Translations under genes and position numbers: made by a program | From: Bacillota bacterium | Lineage (GTDB): Bacteria > Bacillota_A > Clostridia > Lachnospirales > Lachnospiraceae | Reading direction: 5' to 3' | Assembly: GCA_023443925.1 (NCBI GenBank) | Contig: JAEZSL010000092.1 | Location: 1-24,454, forward strand | Length of the DNA: 24,454 bases | Shown here: in pieces, positions 1 to 8,198 of the stretch | Layout of the letters: every line of letters begins with the position of its first letter | Position numbering within the stretch: position 1 is the stretch's first letter | The notes under the pieces: generated by a model | The model's input: the letters and a program-made list of their open reading frames with translations, nothing else | What the model was told of the DNA's origin: nothing | The model's database searches: none

Positions 1-195
1 GAAAGTAATCTGAATATAAAGGCAAATATCTGGGTCAAACTGGTTGAAGAAACCTTATTAACGGGAATAGACCGTGCCTCGGAGTGTTTACATCTGGCCT
101 TAAAAAAGTGTGAAGAAAGAGAAGGAACCGCAACCTGGGCGAAGCTTCCTGAAATATACTGGGAAGAGGCCGCAAAGGAAATGGAGTATATATAA
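1..195 (+). CDS. C-terminal fragment of an unknown protein
   Basis: An open frame enters from the left edge and ends at TAA 193-195, giving the last 64 residues of a protein whose start lies outside the window. The fragment is charged and probably helical, with three Trp residues and a Glu-rich end (…EEAAKEMEYI). I see no membrane segment or motif and do not recognise the family. The MerR promoter begins only 10 bp after the stop, so the two genes are close but have separate signals. Coding is supported by the uninterrupted frame and the absence of a better frame on either strand; function cannot be assigned. Confidence 0.6.
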   Translation, partial: ESNLNIKANIWVKLVEETLLTGIDRASECLHLALKKCEEREGTATWAKLPEIYWEEAAKEMEYI

Positions 196-204
196 TAAAA
201 CATC

Positions 205-235
205 TTGACTCTGACACCGTGTCGTACTTTATACT
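205..235 (+). promoter_or_regulatory. MerR-type promoter/operator with 19-bp spacer
   Basis: A -35 TTGACT (205-210) and a -10 TATACT (230-235) are separated by 19 bp, the over-long spacer typical of promoters that MerR regulators activate by DNA distortion. The spacer holds a perfect dyad, GACAC-C-GTGTC (213-223). It lies directly upstream of a merR-family gene, so autoregulation is the simple reading. Confidence 0.75.
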
Positions 236-267
236 TCCTGTAAAGGATATAGAAAGGAGGACAAAAC

Positions 268-1842
268 TTGGAATTACAGACTATCAGCCAGGTTTCAAAA
301 GATTATGGTATATCCACAAGAATGCTGCGTTATTATGAGCAGGCTGGGCTCATTAAAAGTCTTCGAAAAGAAGATTACTCCTACCGTGTTTATGATGAAA
401 CCGCTAGAGGCCGGTTGCAGCAGATTATTATACTCCGTAAATTACGCATTCCGGTAAAACAGATTGATATCATTCTAAAATCGGAAGATGTATCCGAAGT
501 TATCGGCATTTTCTTTGAGAATATAAAGGAAATTGATGATGCGATAACAGCTTTATCCGCAATTCGGTCTATATTAGGCAGCTTTCTGGAAAAATTGAGG
601 GAACTGACCTGTGTTAATATTAAAACAGATTTACTAACCGACAGCTCCCTGCTTTCAATTATTGACTCCCTTTCTCTTACCGATAATCGAATTAAGGAGG
701 AAAAGTCATTGAAGGATCTGAATAGGGCAAGTACCGGTTTACCAAAACTACAGGATGTGAGGGTTGTTTATCTGCCGCCGATGACGATGGCTGCAGCCCA
801 TTATACGGGAGAAAACAGTGAATTAAATTCCGGTGCCACGATTGATAAGTTTGTAACGGAAAGCGGCCTGCTGAAGTTTAAACCGGATATCAGGCAATTT
901 GGATTTAATTATTCCGTAGAACGGGCAGAGATCGGAGAGCCGGCACCCGGATATGAGAGATGGGTTTCGATTACTGAAGATATGGTAGTTCCTGCACCGT
1001 TAATCAAAAGAAAATTCACCGGAGGGCTTTATGCTGCTCATGCCATTAGTATGGGCGAGTTCGACCATTGGCTTTCATTACAGGAGTGGGTAAATGAAAG
1101 CGACAAGTATGAGAATGATGTTAATTCCGTACGCTGTGCACCTTATGTGCAGGGTATGGATTCCGGACTGGAGGAACAACTGAATTATTACAGTAATGTC
1201 CAGAAGCCTGATTTATTAGGAAATACCCTGCAGCTGGATTTACTTCTGCCAATAAAGCTGTCTTCAGAAGCCAAAGAGGAAGCCTTTGAAATCCCGGACA
1301 GTGAAGCTGCCTGTGGGTTTAAAGCAACACTAGTGGTGAAAAATAAATTTAAGATTATGGGATTTACAAAAATACTTACGCCGGAAATGGGTGAAATGGA
1401 AGAAGCCGTCCAGGCATTCTGGAAGGAAGTAAAAGCAGATGGTCGTCTTGAAATTCTTTTAAAATATAAAACATCCGGAAGTCCTGTTTTAGGTTTTGGA
1501 TCTTTTGACATTGAGTGCCGGAAAGCCGGAGGTTTTCGTTATACCATATGTATTGGGGATAATGACATCACAGATACAAAAGGCTTTAAATCGCATTGTA
1601 ACTTCAATAAAAAAATAGATACATCAAAATGGGTATGTTTTGAAATGACGAAAGAGAGCTTTATTCAACGTTTCTGGAAGGAAAACCCTCATACCCTCAT
1701 TCAAAAACTGGGATATTGCTTTAACGGTCCCATATCCGGTCATTTTGATGTGTTTCACAATGGCCTTACCCGGATCTATGAGCCGGAAAACCAGGAAGAT
1801 AATGAAAGTACCGTACATTTTTGGATGCCGGTAAAAGCATGA
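268..1842 (+). CDS. MerR-family regulator with two C-terminal effector-binding domains
   Basis: A one-component transcription regulator of 524 residues, about twice the usual length. Residues 5-70 are a MerR winged helix (ISQVSKDYGISTRMLRYYEQ, then the R-VYDE wing). Residues 85-150 look like the dimerising coiled coil. Residues 162-330 resemble a GyrI-like small-molecule domain (GYERWVSI, VPAPLIKRKF, GGLYAAHAI, ending QLDLLLPIK). Residues 350-524 look like a second domain of the same general kind, ending in HFWMPV. The start is TTG 268, chosen because AAAGGAGG (253-260) sits 7 nt upstream and translation begins right at the HTH. The promoter is of MerR type, so it probably controls itself. 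No target gene is adjacent in the same direction except ymaF, which has its own promoter-like signal. Such regulators bind drugs or other organic ligands; the ligand is unknown. Confidence 0.85.
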   Translation: MELQTISQVSKDYGISTRMLRYYEQAGLIKSLRKEDYSYRVYDETARGRLQQIIILRKLRIPVKQIDIILKSEDVSEVIGIFFENIKEIDDAITALSAIRSILGSFLEKLRELTCVNIKTDLLTDSSLLSIIDSLSLTDNRIKEEKSLKDLNRASTGLPKLQDVRVVYLPPMTMAAAHYTGENSELNSGATIDKFVTESGLLKFKPDIRQFGFNYSVERAEIGEPAPGYERWVSITEDMVVPAPLIKRKFTGGLYAAHAISMGEFDHWLSLQEWVNESDKYENDVNSVRCAPYVQGMDSGLEEQLNYYSNVQKPDLLGNTLQLDLLLPIKLSSEAKEEAFEIPDSEAACGFKATLVVKNKFKIMGFTKILTPEMGEMEEAVQAFWKEVKADGRLEILLKYKTSGSPVLGFGSFDIECRKAGGFRYTICIGDNDITDTKGFKSHCNFNKKIDTSKWVCFEMTKESFIQRFWKENPHTLIQKLGYCFNGPISGHFDVFHNGLTRIYEPENQEDNESTVHFWMPVKA

Positions 1843-1973
1843 GTAAAAGCGGACCGTACGGTTTATCTGGTTTATAAGTATACTATATCTCTGTGTTCAG
1901 TAAAGATAGAGTTATCAGAAACAGAATATAAGAATGAAATATATGTTTTAAAGTCAAAAGATGTAATAATGTG

Positions 1974-2004
1974 TCACATTAGTGAATCCTAAGCATATGA
2001 TACT
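1974..2004 (+). promoter_or_regulatory. sporulation-type (sigma-E/sigma-K-like) promoter for the YmaF gene
   Basis: CATATGATA (1994-2002) fits the sigma-K -10 pattern CATANNNTA, with AC exactly 16 nt upstream (1977-1978). Read as sigma-E, TCACATT (1974-1980), 13 nt and CATATGAT also match reasonably. No good vegetative -35/-10 pair is seen. This is a motif match from memory of the consensus sequences, not a scored hit. Confidence 0.4.
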
Positions 2005-2050
2005 ATGGGAATGAAAAATTCCTATAGCTGATATGCAAGGGGTGTAAAAC

Positions 2051-2407
2051 ATGGAATATCCAAACAACGATTACCAGAACTGCTATAAAGAGCAACGGCA
2101 TGTTCATGAAGTCCAGGGCAGTACCAGGATAGCTGAACGCCGTGAAGACCCTCATAACCACAGGTTTGCAACTGTATCAGGAGAAGCAATTCCTTATGGT
2201 TGTGATCATTATCATGAAGTAAGGTTCAGAACGGACTTTTATGAAGATCATTTCCATGAGTTTTGCGGAAGAACTTCAGGGGCAATACCGGTTGGCGGAA
2301 ACAGACACGTTCATTTTCTAGAATCGGTAACTACGGTTAACGACGGACACAGTCATAAATTTAGAGTAGCAACTTTAATTGAGGACCCCATTGGGGAAGA
2401 TTGTTAG
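2051..2407 (+). CDS. ymaF: YmaF family histidine-rich protein
   Basis: A 118-residue protein matching the YmaF family seen in spore formers, of unknown function. It carries six HxH pairs: H17/H19, H35/H37, H53/H55, H67/H69, H86/H88 and H100/H102. Each sits in a similar short strand (HVHEV, HNHRF, HYHEV, HFHEF, HVHFL, HSHKF), so the chain looks like six repeats of 14-19 residues. Such an array suggests metal binding, but this is inference. There is no signal peptide or membrane segment. The ATG has AAGGGGTG (2038-2045) 5 nt upstream. The gene stands alone, with a sporulation-like promoter before it and a hairpin terminator at 2551-2577 after it. The symbol reflects family membership, not proven orthology. 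Confidence 0.8.
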   Translation: MEYPNNDYQNCYKEQRHVHEVQGSTRIAERREDPHNHRFATVSGEAIPYGCDHYHEVRFRTDFYEDHFHEFCGRTSGAIPVGGNRHVHFLESVTTVNDGHSHKFRVATLIEDPIGEDC

Positions 2408-2550
2408 AAGTAAATAAATCAGCATAATTTATGTAAACTCCGTATTTATAAGGATCATAGCGAAATAACCTAACCTGCAACGTTTTTGTGAAAAAATATC
2501 TACCGTTGATATTTTAAAAAGTAATCCATGGCGTGAACAAGATTATTTAT

Positions 2551-2577
2551 CCTGCACAGGGGAGCTGTGCAGGTTTT
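2551..2577 (+). terminator. hairpin terminator downstream of ymaF
   Basis: CCTGCACAG (2551-2559) pairs perfectly with CTGTGCAGG (2565-2573) around a 5-nt loop and is followed by TTTT. It is 140 bp after the ymaF stop and the first strong hairpin there. Confidence 0.65.
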
Positions 2578-2792
2578 GAATAAATCACTTTTTGCAATCG
2601 ATTAATTAGCAATATTAGCAGCCCCAAAGTGAATGAATACGATTATAAAAAGAGGGTGTTGATTAAATTGGCACAGTACAAAAAATAGAACTGGGTTAAA
2701 AACGAAATAGAATAGATAATTACATAAAGAGATAATTTATTAATATATAAATATTGTTCTGGCAAAAGACTAAAAAGCAAATAAAAAACCAT
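2578..2792. other. gene-free AT-rich stretch between ymaF and the padR module
   Basis: I found no credible gene in this stretch on either strand. AGAGGGTG near 2651-2658 is followed by TTG-GCA-CAG-TAC-AAA-AAA-TAG, a six-codon frame that could be the remnant of a lost gene start, but nothing supports translation. Confidence 0.4.
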
Positions 2793-2833
2793 AAAAAGGC
2801 CATAACCATTTAATCTTGGTTATTGGCCTTTTT
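2793..2833 (+). terminator. bidirectional-looking intrinsic terminator
   Basis: AAAAAGGCCATAACC (2793-2807) pairs with GGTTATTGGCCTTTTT (2818-2833), with one bulged T and a 10-nt loop. The A tract before and T tract after the stem would let it act in either direction. It insulates the padR promoter from upstream transcription. Confidence 0.75.
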
Positions 2834-2891
2834 CAGTTTTTAGTGGCGTGTTCCTATATTTAAATAATTTAGAATTATTAATATTATGATA

Positions 2892-2921
2892 TTGACAATA
2901 GTGTATGACATACAGTATAAT
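2892..2921 (+). promoter_or_regulatory. padR promoter with palindromic operator
   Basis: -35 TTGACA (2892-2897) and -10 TATAAT (2916-2921), both consensus, lie 18 bp apart. The spacer contains a perfect palindrome, TGTATG-A-CATACA (2902-2914). PadR regulators typically bind ATGT/ACAT-type dyads over their own promoters, so this is the likely autoregulatory site. Confidence 0.75.
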
Positions 2922-2938
2922 AAATTCGAGGTGATGAA

Positions 2939-3295
2939 ATGGATTCAATGAATGATTTAATTAGTTCGCTTACGGTTGAATTAAAAAGAGGTACGTTAGT
3001 GCTTTTAGTACTGAGCCAGCTTCGTACCCAGGAATATGGATATTCACTTGTTCAGAAGCTGGAAGAGAAGAATGCGCCTATAGATGCCGGAACTTTGTAT
3101 CCGCTGCTGCGCAGGCTGGAAAAACAGAAACTGTTAGTCAGTGAATGGGATACCAGTGAAAGCCGGCCCCGTAAGTTTTATATGTTAAGCCAGGAAGGTA
3201 AGGAAGTATATGCGAGACTGAAAACCGAATGGGAATTTCTTTCGAAACACTTGGAGAATTTATTAATGGAGGATGAGGATAATGCAGTTGATTGA
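2939..3295 (+). CDS. PadR family transcriptional regulator
   Basis: A 118-residue PadR winged-helix repressor. LKRGTLVLLVLSQLRTQEYGYSLVQKLEEK is the first helical part, DAGTLYPLLRRLEKQKLL the recognition helix, and SRPRKFYMLSQEGKEVY the wing. A short C-terminal helix would form the dimer interface. GAGGTGAT (2928-2935) precedes the ATG. The last codons overlap the next gene, a HAAS-domain membrane protein; PadR-HAAS gene pairs are a recurring arrangement in Firmicutes, where the PadR protein is thought to control its membrane partner. The consensus promoter with a palindrome in the spacer indicates autorepression. The inducer is unknown. Confidence 0.9.
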   Translation: MDSMNDLISSLTVELKRGTLVLLVLSQLRTQEYGYSLVQKLEEKNAPIDAGTLYPLLRRLEKQKLLVSEWDTSESRPRKFYMLSQEGKEVYARLKTEWEFLSKHLENLLMEDEDNAVD

Positions 3296-4292
3296 TCGAT
3301 ATGTATATGCCGTTACGGAGCATTTGCCGGAGGAAATACGGGAAGATGTAGGGCGGGAACTTAGATCTAACATAGAGGATATGCTGCCGGATGACGCCTC
3401 GGATAGTGATATCCGGAAAGCACTTATGGAACTGGGGAATCCCGGTAAACTGGCGGAAGAGTATAATACCAGAAAAAGATATCTGATTGGGCCGGGACTT
3501 TACAGTAATTATATTATGGTATTAAAATTGGTTACCGGAATTTGCGCAGCGGTTTTTGCAGGAATCTCATTAATTGAGTGGATGGTGAATTTTTCCGGCG
3601 GCAGCACTACCCCTGGTATAATAAGCCAGACTACTGCCTTAATCCCAGCTTTAATGTCAGCCGTTTTTGAAGGCGTTATTCAGGGGGCTTTATGGGTAAC
3701 CCTGATATTTGTAATACTGGAGCGAAGCGGTGTGCAGGACGGATATCTGCCTTTTACCGGCAGGCAATGGACTCCGGACGATTTGCCGGATTATCCCCTG
3801 AATAAAAAGAACCGGATCTCCCGCACAGAGGCGGTAATATCCATTTTGTGGACCATTATATTTACTGTGCTGATTTATTTTAAACCCCAGCTTATCGCAA
3901 TTTATATAAAGGATGGTAACGGAAGTCTGAATGCCATACCGCTTTTTAATACGGAAACCCTGCGGGCTTATTTGGTTTATATTCTCATTCTGGCTCTTGT
4001 GCAATTGGGGATCTTTGTGTGGAAACTGATTGCAGGAAGATGGAGTGTACCGCTGGCGATTGCCCATGCGGTATATAATGGGGCATTTTGTATTCTTTTT
4101 ATTGCCATATTAAGCAATTATGCTCTGTATAATCCCGTAATCATGACTGGGCTTAAGGAATTGAATAATACAGCTTTAATAGCCGGTATTTCCAACTGGT
4201 GGAACACAGGGGTATATGTTAGTGCAGCCGTTGTTGTTATTATATGTATCTGGGACAGTATTTCAGGTTTCTTAAAGTCACGAAAGAAGTAA
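3282..4292 (+). CDS. HAAS-domain integral membrane protein, PadR partner
   Basis: The product is 336 residues. Residues 1-65 form a HAAS domain (LIDRYVYAVTEHLPEEIREDVGRELR… then a second helical pair ending in GNPGKLAEEY), a cytoplasmic helical module found beside PadR regulators. The rest contains about six hydrophobic segments, roughly at 73-98, 115-145, 180-202, 228-250, 262-285 and 305-328. I chose ATG 3282 because GGAGG (3268-3272) lies 9 nt upstream; the in-frame ATG 3273 directly abuts that site. It overlaps padR by 14 bp, so the two are co-translated. Its biochemical role is unknown. Confidence 0.85.
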   Translation: MQLIDRYVYAVTEHLPEEIREDVGRELRSNIEDMLPDDASDSDIRKALMELGNPGKLAEEYNTRKRYLIGPGLYSNYIMVLKLVTGICAAVFAGISLIEWMVNFSGGSTTPGIISQTTALIPALMSAVFEGVIQGALWVTLIFVILERSGVQDGYLPFTGRQWTPDDLPDYPLNKKNRISRTEAVISILWTIIFTVLIYFKPQLIAIYIKDGNGSLNAIPLFNTETLRAYLVYILILALVQLGIFVWKLIAGRWSVPLAIAHAVYNGAFCILFIAILSNYALYNPVIMTGLKELNNTALIAGISNWWNTGVYVSAAVVVIICIWDSISGFLKSRKK

Positions 4293-4409
4293 CTATACGG
4301 GGTGTCTTAATAATACAGCCGGTTGGCCTTTATTCTCTGTGGTTTGTAGGAATGATACAATTAACGCTGGAATCAAGTGCTTCAGGAATCACAATATCTG
4401 AGAATCTAT

Positions 4410-4457
4410 AGACGTATTGACGTTGACTTTATAAGTCATCTGCAATGCGTCTTTTTT
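4410..4457 (+). terminator. intrinsic terminator after the padR-HAAS operon
   Basis: AGACGTATTG (4410-4419) pairs with CAATGCGTCT (4442-4451), with one G·T pair, and GACTT/AAGTC pair inside. A run of T (4452-4457) follows. Apart from this and the MFS promoter signals, 4293-4602 holds nothing I can identify. Confidence 0.75.
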
Positions 4458-4519
4458 ATGGCCTATCTTACTTTTCGGAGCTAAACTTTCTACAATGTTC
4501 TATAGTTATAAAATATTAA

Positions 4520-4550
4520 CATTGACAATGATAGAATATAATGTTAGTAT
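4520..4550 (+). promoter_or_regulatory. promoter of the MFS gene
   Basis: TTGACA (4522-4527) and TAGTAT (4545-4550) are 17 bp apart. A closer TATAAT (4537-4542) is only 9 bp from the -35 and so less likely. The -35 lies in a small palindrome, CATTG-A-CAATG (4520-4530). Confidence 0.55.
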
Positions 4551-4563
4551 ATGGTAAAAGTTG

Positions 4564-4585
4564 ATATTCGATAAATATCGAATAT
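4564..4585 (+). promoter_or_regulatory. perfect 10+10 bp inverted repeat, probable operator
   Basis: ATATTCGATA and TATCGAATAT flank two A residues, just downstream of the presumed start of transcription and ending a few bases before the ribosome binding site of the MFS gene. The form and position fit a repressor operator. The nearest candidate binder is the ArsR-like regulator encoded at 6050-7153. Confidence 0.6.
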
Positions 4586-4602
4586 GAAAGGATGAGTAAG
4601 CA

Positions 4603-5868
4603 ATGAGTGAAGCAGTAGCAGCAGAATCAAAGAAAACCGCCGGTTACCGGGAGGTATTAAAGCAGAAAGAATTTATGAAACTTATTATTGCCAATGTGAT
4701 TAACCGTTTTGGAGATTCCGTGGACTCCATTGCTTTTACCTGGCTGGTTTTTGCATTAACAAACAGTCCGGCCTGGTCAGCCGTTATCTTTGGTATTAAC
4801 AGGATTCCCACAATATTTCTTCAGCCCTTTGCCGGTGCCATGGTTGAAAGCAGAAATAAAAAGCTGATTATGATACTGATGGATATTATCCGGGGTATCT
4901 GTGTCAGTGTTATAGCGGTACTGCTTATACTAAAACTGTTGAATCCCTGGATTCTTCTTGCAACAACCCTAATTATTTCCAGTGCGGAAGCCTTTCGGGG
5001 ACCGGCGGGAACTGCAATTCTCCCGAGGATTCTTGATAAGAACTGTTTTGAATTCGGTATATCATTAAATTCAACTATGTCCAATGTCGTGGAGTTAGCG
5101 GGACTGGCAGCTGTCGGCGCCATTATAGCTTTATTTGGTACCCAGACCGCAATTTTTATTGATGCCGCCACTTTTTGGGGATCAGCATTCATAATTCTTT
5201 TTATTAAAACCGGGGAAGAAAATACCGCCAGGGTAAAAATAAATGTAAAGGAATACTTTGATACCTTAAAAGGCGGCATAGAATATATCAGAAAGAACCG
5301 CATTATCATTAATTTTATATTACTGGCAATGATAGCGAATGGAATACTGGTTCCCTTAAATTCCTTAATGGCACCACTAGTGACTGATATTTTAAAACAG
5401 GGGGAATATATGTTGTCGGTACTTTCTTTTTCCCTGACGGTCGGTATGGTAACCGGCTCAGCACTTTATCCCTATGTAGCAAAAAAGTTAAGTACCCGTA
5501 CTCTGATATTCATAGGCGGCAGTATATTAAGCCTCTATTACATAAGCCTTGTTTTATGCGGACTCCTAAGCAGCTATACGGCAGCTGTTTATCTAATCTG
5601 TACGGCAGCTTCTTTTCTGACAGGCTGCGTATTGTCTTTTCTTTTATCCGCTTTAAGCGTACAGTTTATGAAACAGGTGGATACGGAATATCTTGCAAGG
5701 GTAAGTGCTATTATGGGTTCCGGCTGTGTATGTACCATACCGGCAGCTTCCTTTGCCGTTAGTATTCTTACGGCGCTGCTGCCCCTTTCAGCCGTATATG
5801 TTATTGTAGGCTGCTTTGGATTGGCGATTTTTATAGTGATTTATTTAAAGAAATTAAAATTTGAATAG
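4603..5868 (+). CDS. MFS transporter, drug/macrolide-efflux-like
   Basis: A 421-residue major facilitator with about 12 hydrophobic segments spread over residues 25-418. The N-terminal half has NVINRFGDSVDSIAFTWLVFALTNSPAWSAVIFGINRIP and then FAGAMVESRNKK, the loop 2-3 motif form typical of the MFS_3 group that includes macrolide (Mef-like) and siderophore exporters. AAAGGATG (4587-4594) sets the ATG start. Between promoter and start lies a perfect palindrome, so expression is probably repressed until a ligand appears. The next gene is a regulator in the same direction, 181 bp on. The substrate cannot be read from sequence. Confidence 0.85.
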   Translation: MSEAVAAESKKTAGYREVLKQKEFMKLIIANVINRFGDSVDSIAFTWLVFALTNSPAWSAVIFGINRIPTIFLQPFAGAMVESRNKKLIMILMDIIRGICVSVIAVLLILKLLNPWILLATTLIISSAEAFRGPAGTAILPRILDKNCFEFGISLNSTMSNVVELAGLAAVGAIIALFGTQTAIFIDAATFWGSAFIILFIKTGEENTARVKINVKEYFDTLKGGIEYIRKNRIIINFILLAMIANGILVPLNSLMAPLVTDILKQGEYMLSVLSFSLTVGMVTGSALYPYVAKKLSTRTLIFIGGSILSLYYISLVLCGLLSSYTAAVYLICTAASFLTGCVLSFLLSALSVQFMKQVDTEYLARVSAIMGSGCVCTIPAASFAVSILTALLPLSAVYVIVGCFGLAIFIVIYLKKLKFE

Positions 5869-6049
5869 TACGGTGCCCGCAAGAAAATTGACTTTTGTTT
5901 TCATACAATACCTGTTATTATATAGTAAGAGATTTTGCAACGGTTTGTAACTGCGGAAAACTGGACAAAAATCATTGGGAGAATTTTCGCAGCAGCAAAA
6001 TGACGGAATCGTTATGTAATTTATTTTACTAAGATAAGAGGTGTAAGCA

Positions 6050-7153
6050 ATGCAGGTGATTATTAAGAAAAAAATTAATTATGTGGAAGAAGCGAATCTA
6101 TTATTGTTTAATTATGTGAACCAGATTACTTACGATAAGATGATAGCGGAAAGTTTCCGTAACTTTGCTTACAAAAAAGAAATCTTTGACAGAAGATATG
6201 AACATATCCTTGCCATTCATAATTATGTGACGGATCACATGAGGTTTGATAAAAATAAACTGGAATTTTATTTTAAGGAAATCGGTAATTCCCAGTTGAG
6301 CCTGTCCAACTACCTTCTGCCAATTTATACGGGAACCGGGTATGAGACTCTTAAAGAGTATGAAACGGCAGCCCTGGAAATGAATAAGGAAGAAATAATA
6401 GAGAACTTTGATGATATTTTATCCCAGTACCTAAGAATAGGTAAGTCCGGGGATGAAGGTAAGGTTGAAACTTTTGAAAACCTGCTGCTCATTATGGACC
6501 GGTCAGAAATTAACGCCGAGGAACGGTGGAAAATCGTTCAGGCCTATATTGACCGGGATAAACATATAGGAGAGGTTTTTGCCATATTAGACAGAACGAT
6601 CCAGCTGCTTATGGAATGCAGGGACCATATCGGCGAACTTGAGCAGGAATTCTATGATTATTGGATGGATTATACAAAAGAAGCCGATTTAATAATGAAC
6701 TTGCAGGAATATACCAATGTCATCTGGAAGTCCAGTACGGCAGGAACCTACATCATTCCCTCCATTTTCAATCCACAGTCAATCTCTTTTAGCATCAATG
6801 ATGAAGAAGAAATGCAACCGGATTTGATACGTCTGGGTGTAATTTTAGATTCGAACCTGACTTTTAAACACTCCCAGATTGACGGTGATAAGCTCAATAC
6901 CGCCTTGAAACTCTTAAGCGATAAAAGCAAGTTCGAAATACTAAAATTAATTAAGGATAAACCTGCATACGGCTATGAGATTGCCAATGCCTTAAGTCTC
7001 TCTACCTCCACCATATCCTATCATATGAACGCATTGATAACATCCAAATTAATTAAGATTGAAAAGGATGCGAATAAAATCTATTACAGCCTGAATGAAG
7101 AAACCGTCAATCAGATTTTGGAGGATATCCGCACCCTGCTGCTTCGTTTTTAG
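6050..7153 (+). CDS. large regulator with C-terminal ArsR-like winged helix
   Basis: A 367-residue protein. The C-terminal 80 residues (about 285-367) are a winged helix of ArsR type: LNTALKLLSDKSKFEILKLI, then GYEIANALSLSTSTISYHMNAL as the helix-turn-helix, then a wing ending IYYSLNEE. No Cys or His metal site is seen there. The first 280 residues are helical, charged and not recognised; they may bind a ligand. The start is ATG 6050, after AAGAGGTG. It follows the MFS exporter in the same direction, and the two are likely regulator and target: the strong palindrome at 4564-4585 would suit an ArsR-fold dimer. This architecture, with DNA binding at the C terminus, is unlike the small canonical ArsR proteins. 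Confidence 0.75.
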   Translation: MQVIIKKKINYVEEANLLLFNYVNQITYDKMIAESFRNFAYKKEIFDRRYEHILAIHNYVTDHMRFDKNKLEFYFKEIGNSQLSLSNYLLPIYTGTGYETLKEYETAALEMNKEEIIENFDDILSQYLRIGKSGDEGKVETFENLLLIMDRSEINAEERWKIVQAYIDRDKHIGEVFAILDRTIQLLMECRDHIGELEQEFYDYWMDYTKEADLIMNLQEYTNVIWKSSTAGTYIIPSIFNPQSISFSINDEEEMQPDLIRLGVILDSNLTFKHSQIDGDKLNTALKLLSDKSKFEILKLIKDKPAYGYEIANALSLSTSTISYHMNALITSKLIKIEKDANKIYYSLNEETVNQILEDIRTLLLRF

Positions 7154-7167
7154 TAATAACCATAATT

Positions 7168-7187
7168 CCGGTTTACCACCGGTTTTT
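7168..7187 (+). terminator. short terminator between convergent genes
   Basis: CCGGT (7168-7172) and ACCGG (7178-7182) form a 5-bp stem followed by TTTTT. It lies 15 bp after the regulator stop and overlaps the 3' end of the opposing DUF2804 gene. The stem is short, so efficiency is uncertain. Confidence 0.45.
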
Positions 7188-8198
7188 GACCCTTTCAGCA
7201 AATCCCAGAAAATCGTGTATATAGATGGAGCTGCCGTCGTCTGTGACCACCGCACCGGTAAATTTACCAAATACCTGATGCTGGCTGGTAGCAAATAACA
7301 GGGCGGAAAGGTCTAAATTCCGGTCATAGAGAGGTTCAAAGGACAGGTCAATCCGGTTGTCGTCGGAGGTGATGGTCCAGGGTTTTTTATATTCGTATTC
7401 TCCGCTGCTGTTTTTTGGAATGTGAAATTTTACTTTGCCAAGCTTGCTTGCTTTTCCGTTTAAGAACAGCATATTTTCCGAGGCATCGGTGGTATCGCCG
7501 AAACCATAACCCAGATTGAAGCCAAAGACATTATCTGCGATAAAACCCTGGGCGGCGCTCCAGTACCAGGTGGTTTTGTAAGGCCACAGCCCCCTTCCCC
7601 AGTCCAGCAGGCCAAAGGAAGTGGAAGGCAGATAGGAATAGCTGGTGTTTTTAAGATTGACATAACCGGATGCGGTCATGCCGATTACTTTCCGGTTATA
7701 ATAAAAGTATTTTTCATTTTCCACAAAGGGTGTGGCAGCTACCATAGAATCTTCCGGCTCATTGGAAAGGCGGATGGAGGCTGTCAGGTCAGAGCCTGCT
7801 GTGAAATTTTTTAAATATAAAGAGAGGGCACGGTCCTTTTCTTCATGGACAATACTTAAGCTTACACTGTCATCCCTGTAATTAATATCACCGGTTAGAG
7901 AGGATTCGGGCAGAACCCAGCCGGAAACGATTTTCAATGTATTTTTAGTCAAAACCGTATATTTTTTTAAGTCTATTACAGTTGCACTTATCAATAAAAC
8001 ATGCGAAATATTCGCGAGAGTCAGGGCAAATGCGGAATCTTCATTGTAAATCAGATAGTAATCCCATTCCTTTAAACGGAGTTTATAAGCTGCGTTTTCT
8101 CTTTTATACGTTAACAGAGGTGAGGTTGCGTAACCCGTCTGAACTAACTCACCATATGTATTCAATAAATCGGAAGGTTCTGTAATTTTGTGCTGCAT
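7173..8198 (-). CDS. DUF2804 domain protein
   Basis: The 341-residue product spans the full DUF2804 family: N-terminal ITEPSDLLNTYGEL…GYATSPLLTYKR, RLKEWDYYLI, then SFGLLDWGRGLWPY and WYWSAAQG, and FGFNLGYGFGDT…ENMLFLNGKASKL. It looks soluble, mostly beta-rich, with no signal peptide. The family's function is not established; the beta-sandwich look resembles lipocalin-like or carotenoid-modifying hydratase folds, but I would not assign an activity. The start at ATG 8198 agrees with family starts, though the ribosome binding site is poor: AGGGA is about 13 nt away, with the palindrome TCGGT-C-ACCGA (8196-8206) between them. The gene is convergent with the ArsR-like regulator and appears to be a single-gene unit. 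Confidence 0.85.
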   Translation of the reverse strand: MQHKITEPSDLLNTYGELVQTGYATSPLLTYKRENAAYKLRLKEWDYYLIYNEDSAFALTLANISHVLLISATVIDLKKYTVLTKNTLKIVSGWVLPESSLTGDINYRDDSVSLSIVHEEKDRALSLYLKNFTAGSDLTASIRLSNEPEDSMVAATPFVENEKYFYYNRKVIGMTASGYVNLKNTSYSYLPSTSFGLLDWGRGLWPYKTTWYWSAAQGFIADNVFGFNLGYGFGDTTDASENMLFLNGKASKLGKVKFHIPKNSSGEYEYKKPWTITSDDNRIDLSFEPLYDRNLDLSALLFATSQHQVFGKFTGAVVTDDGSSIYIHDFLGFAERVKNRW

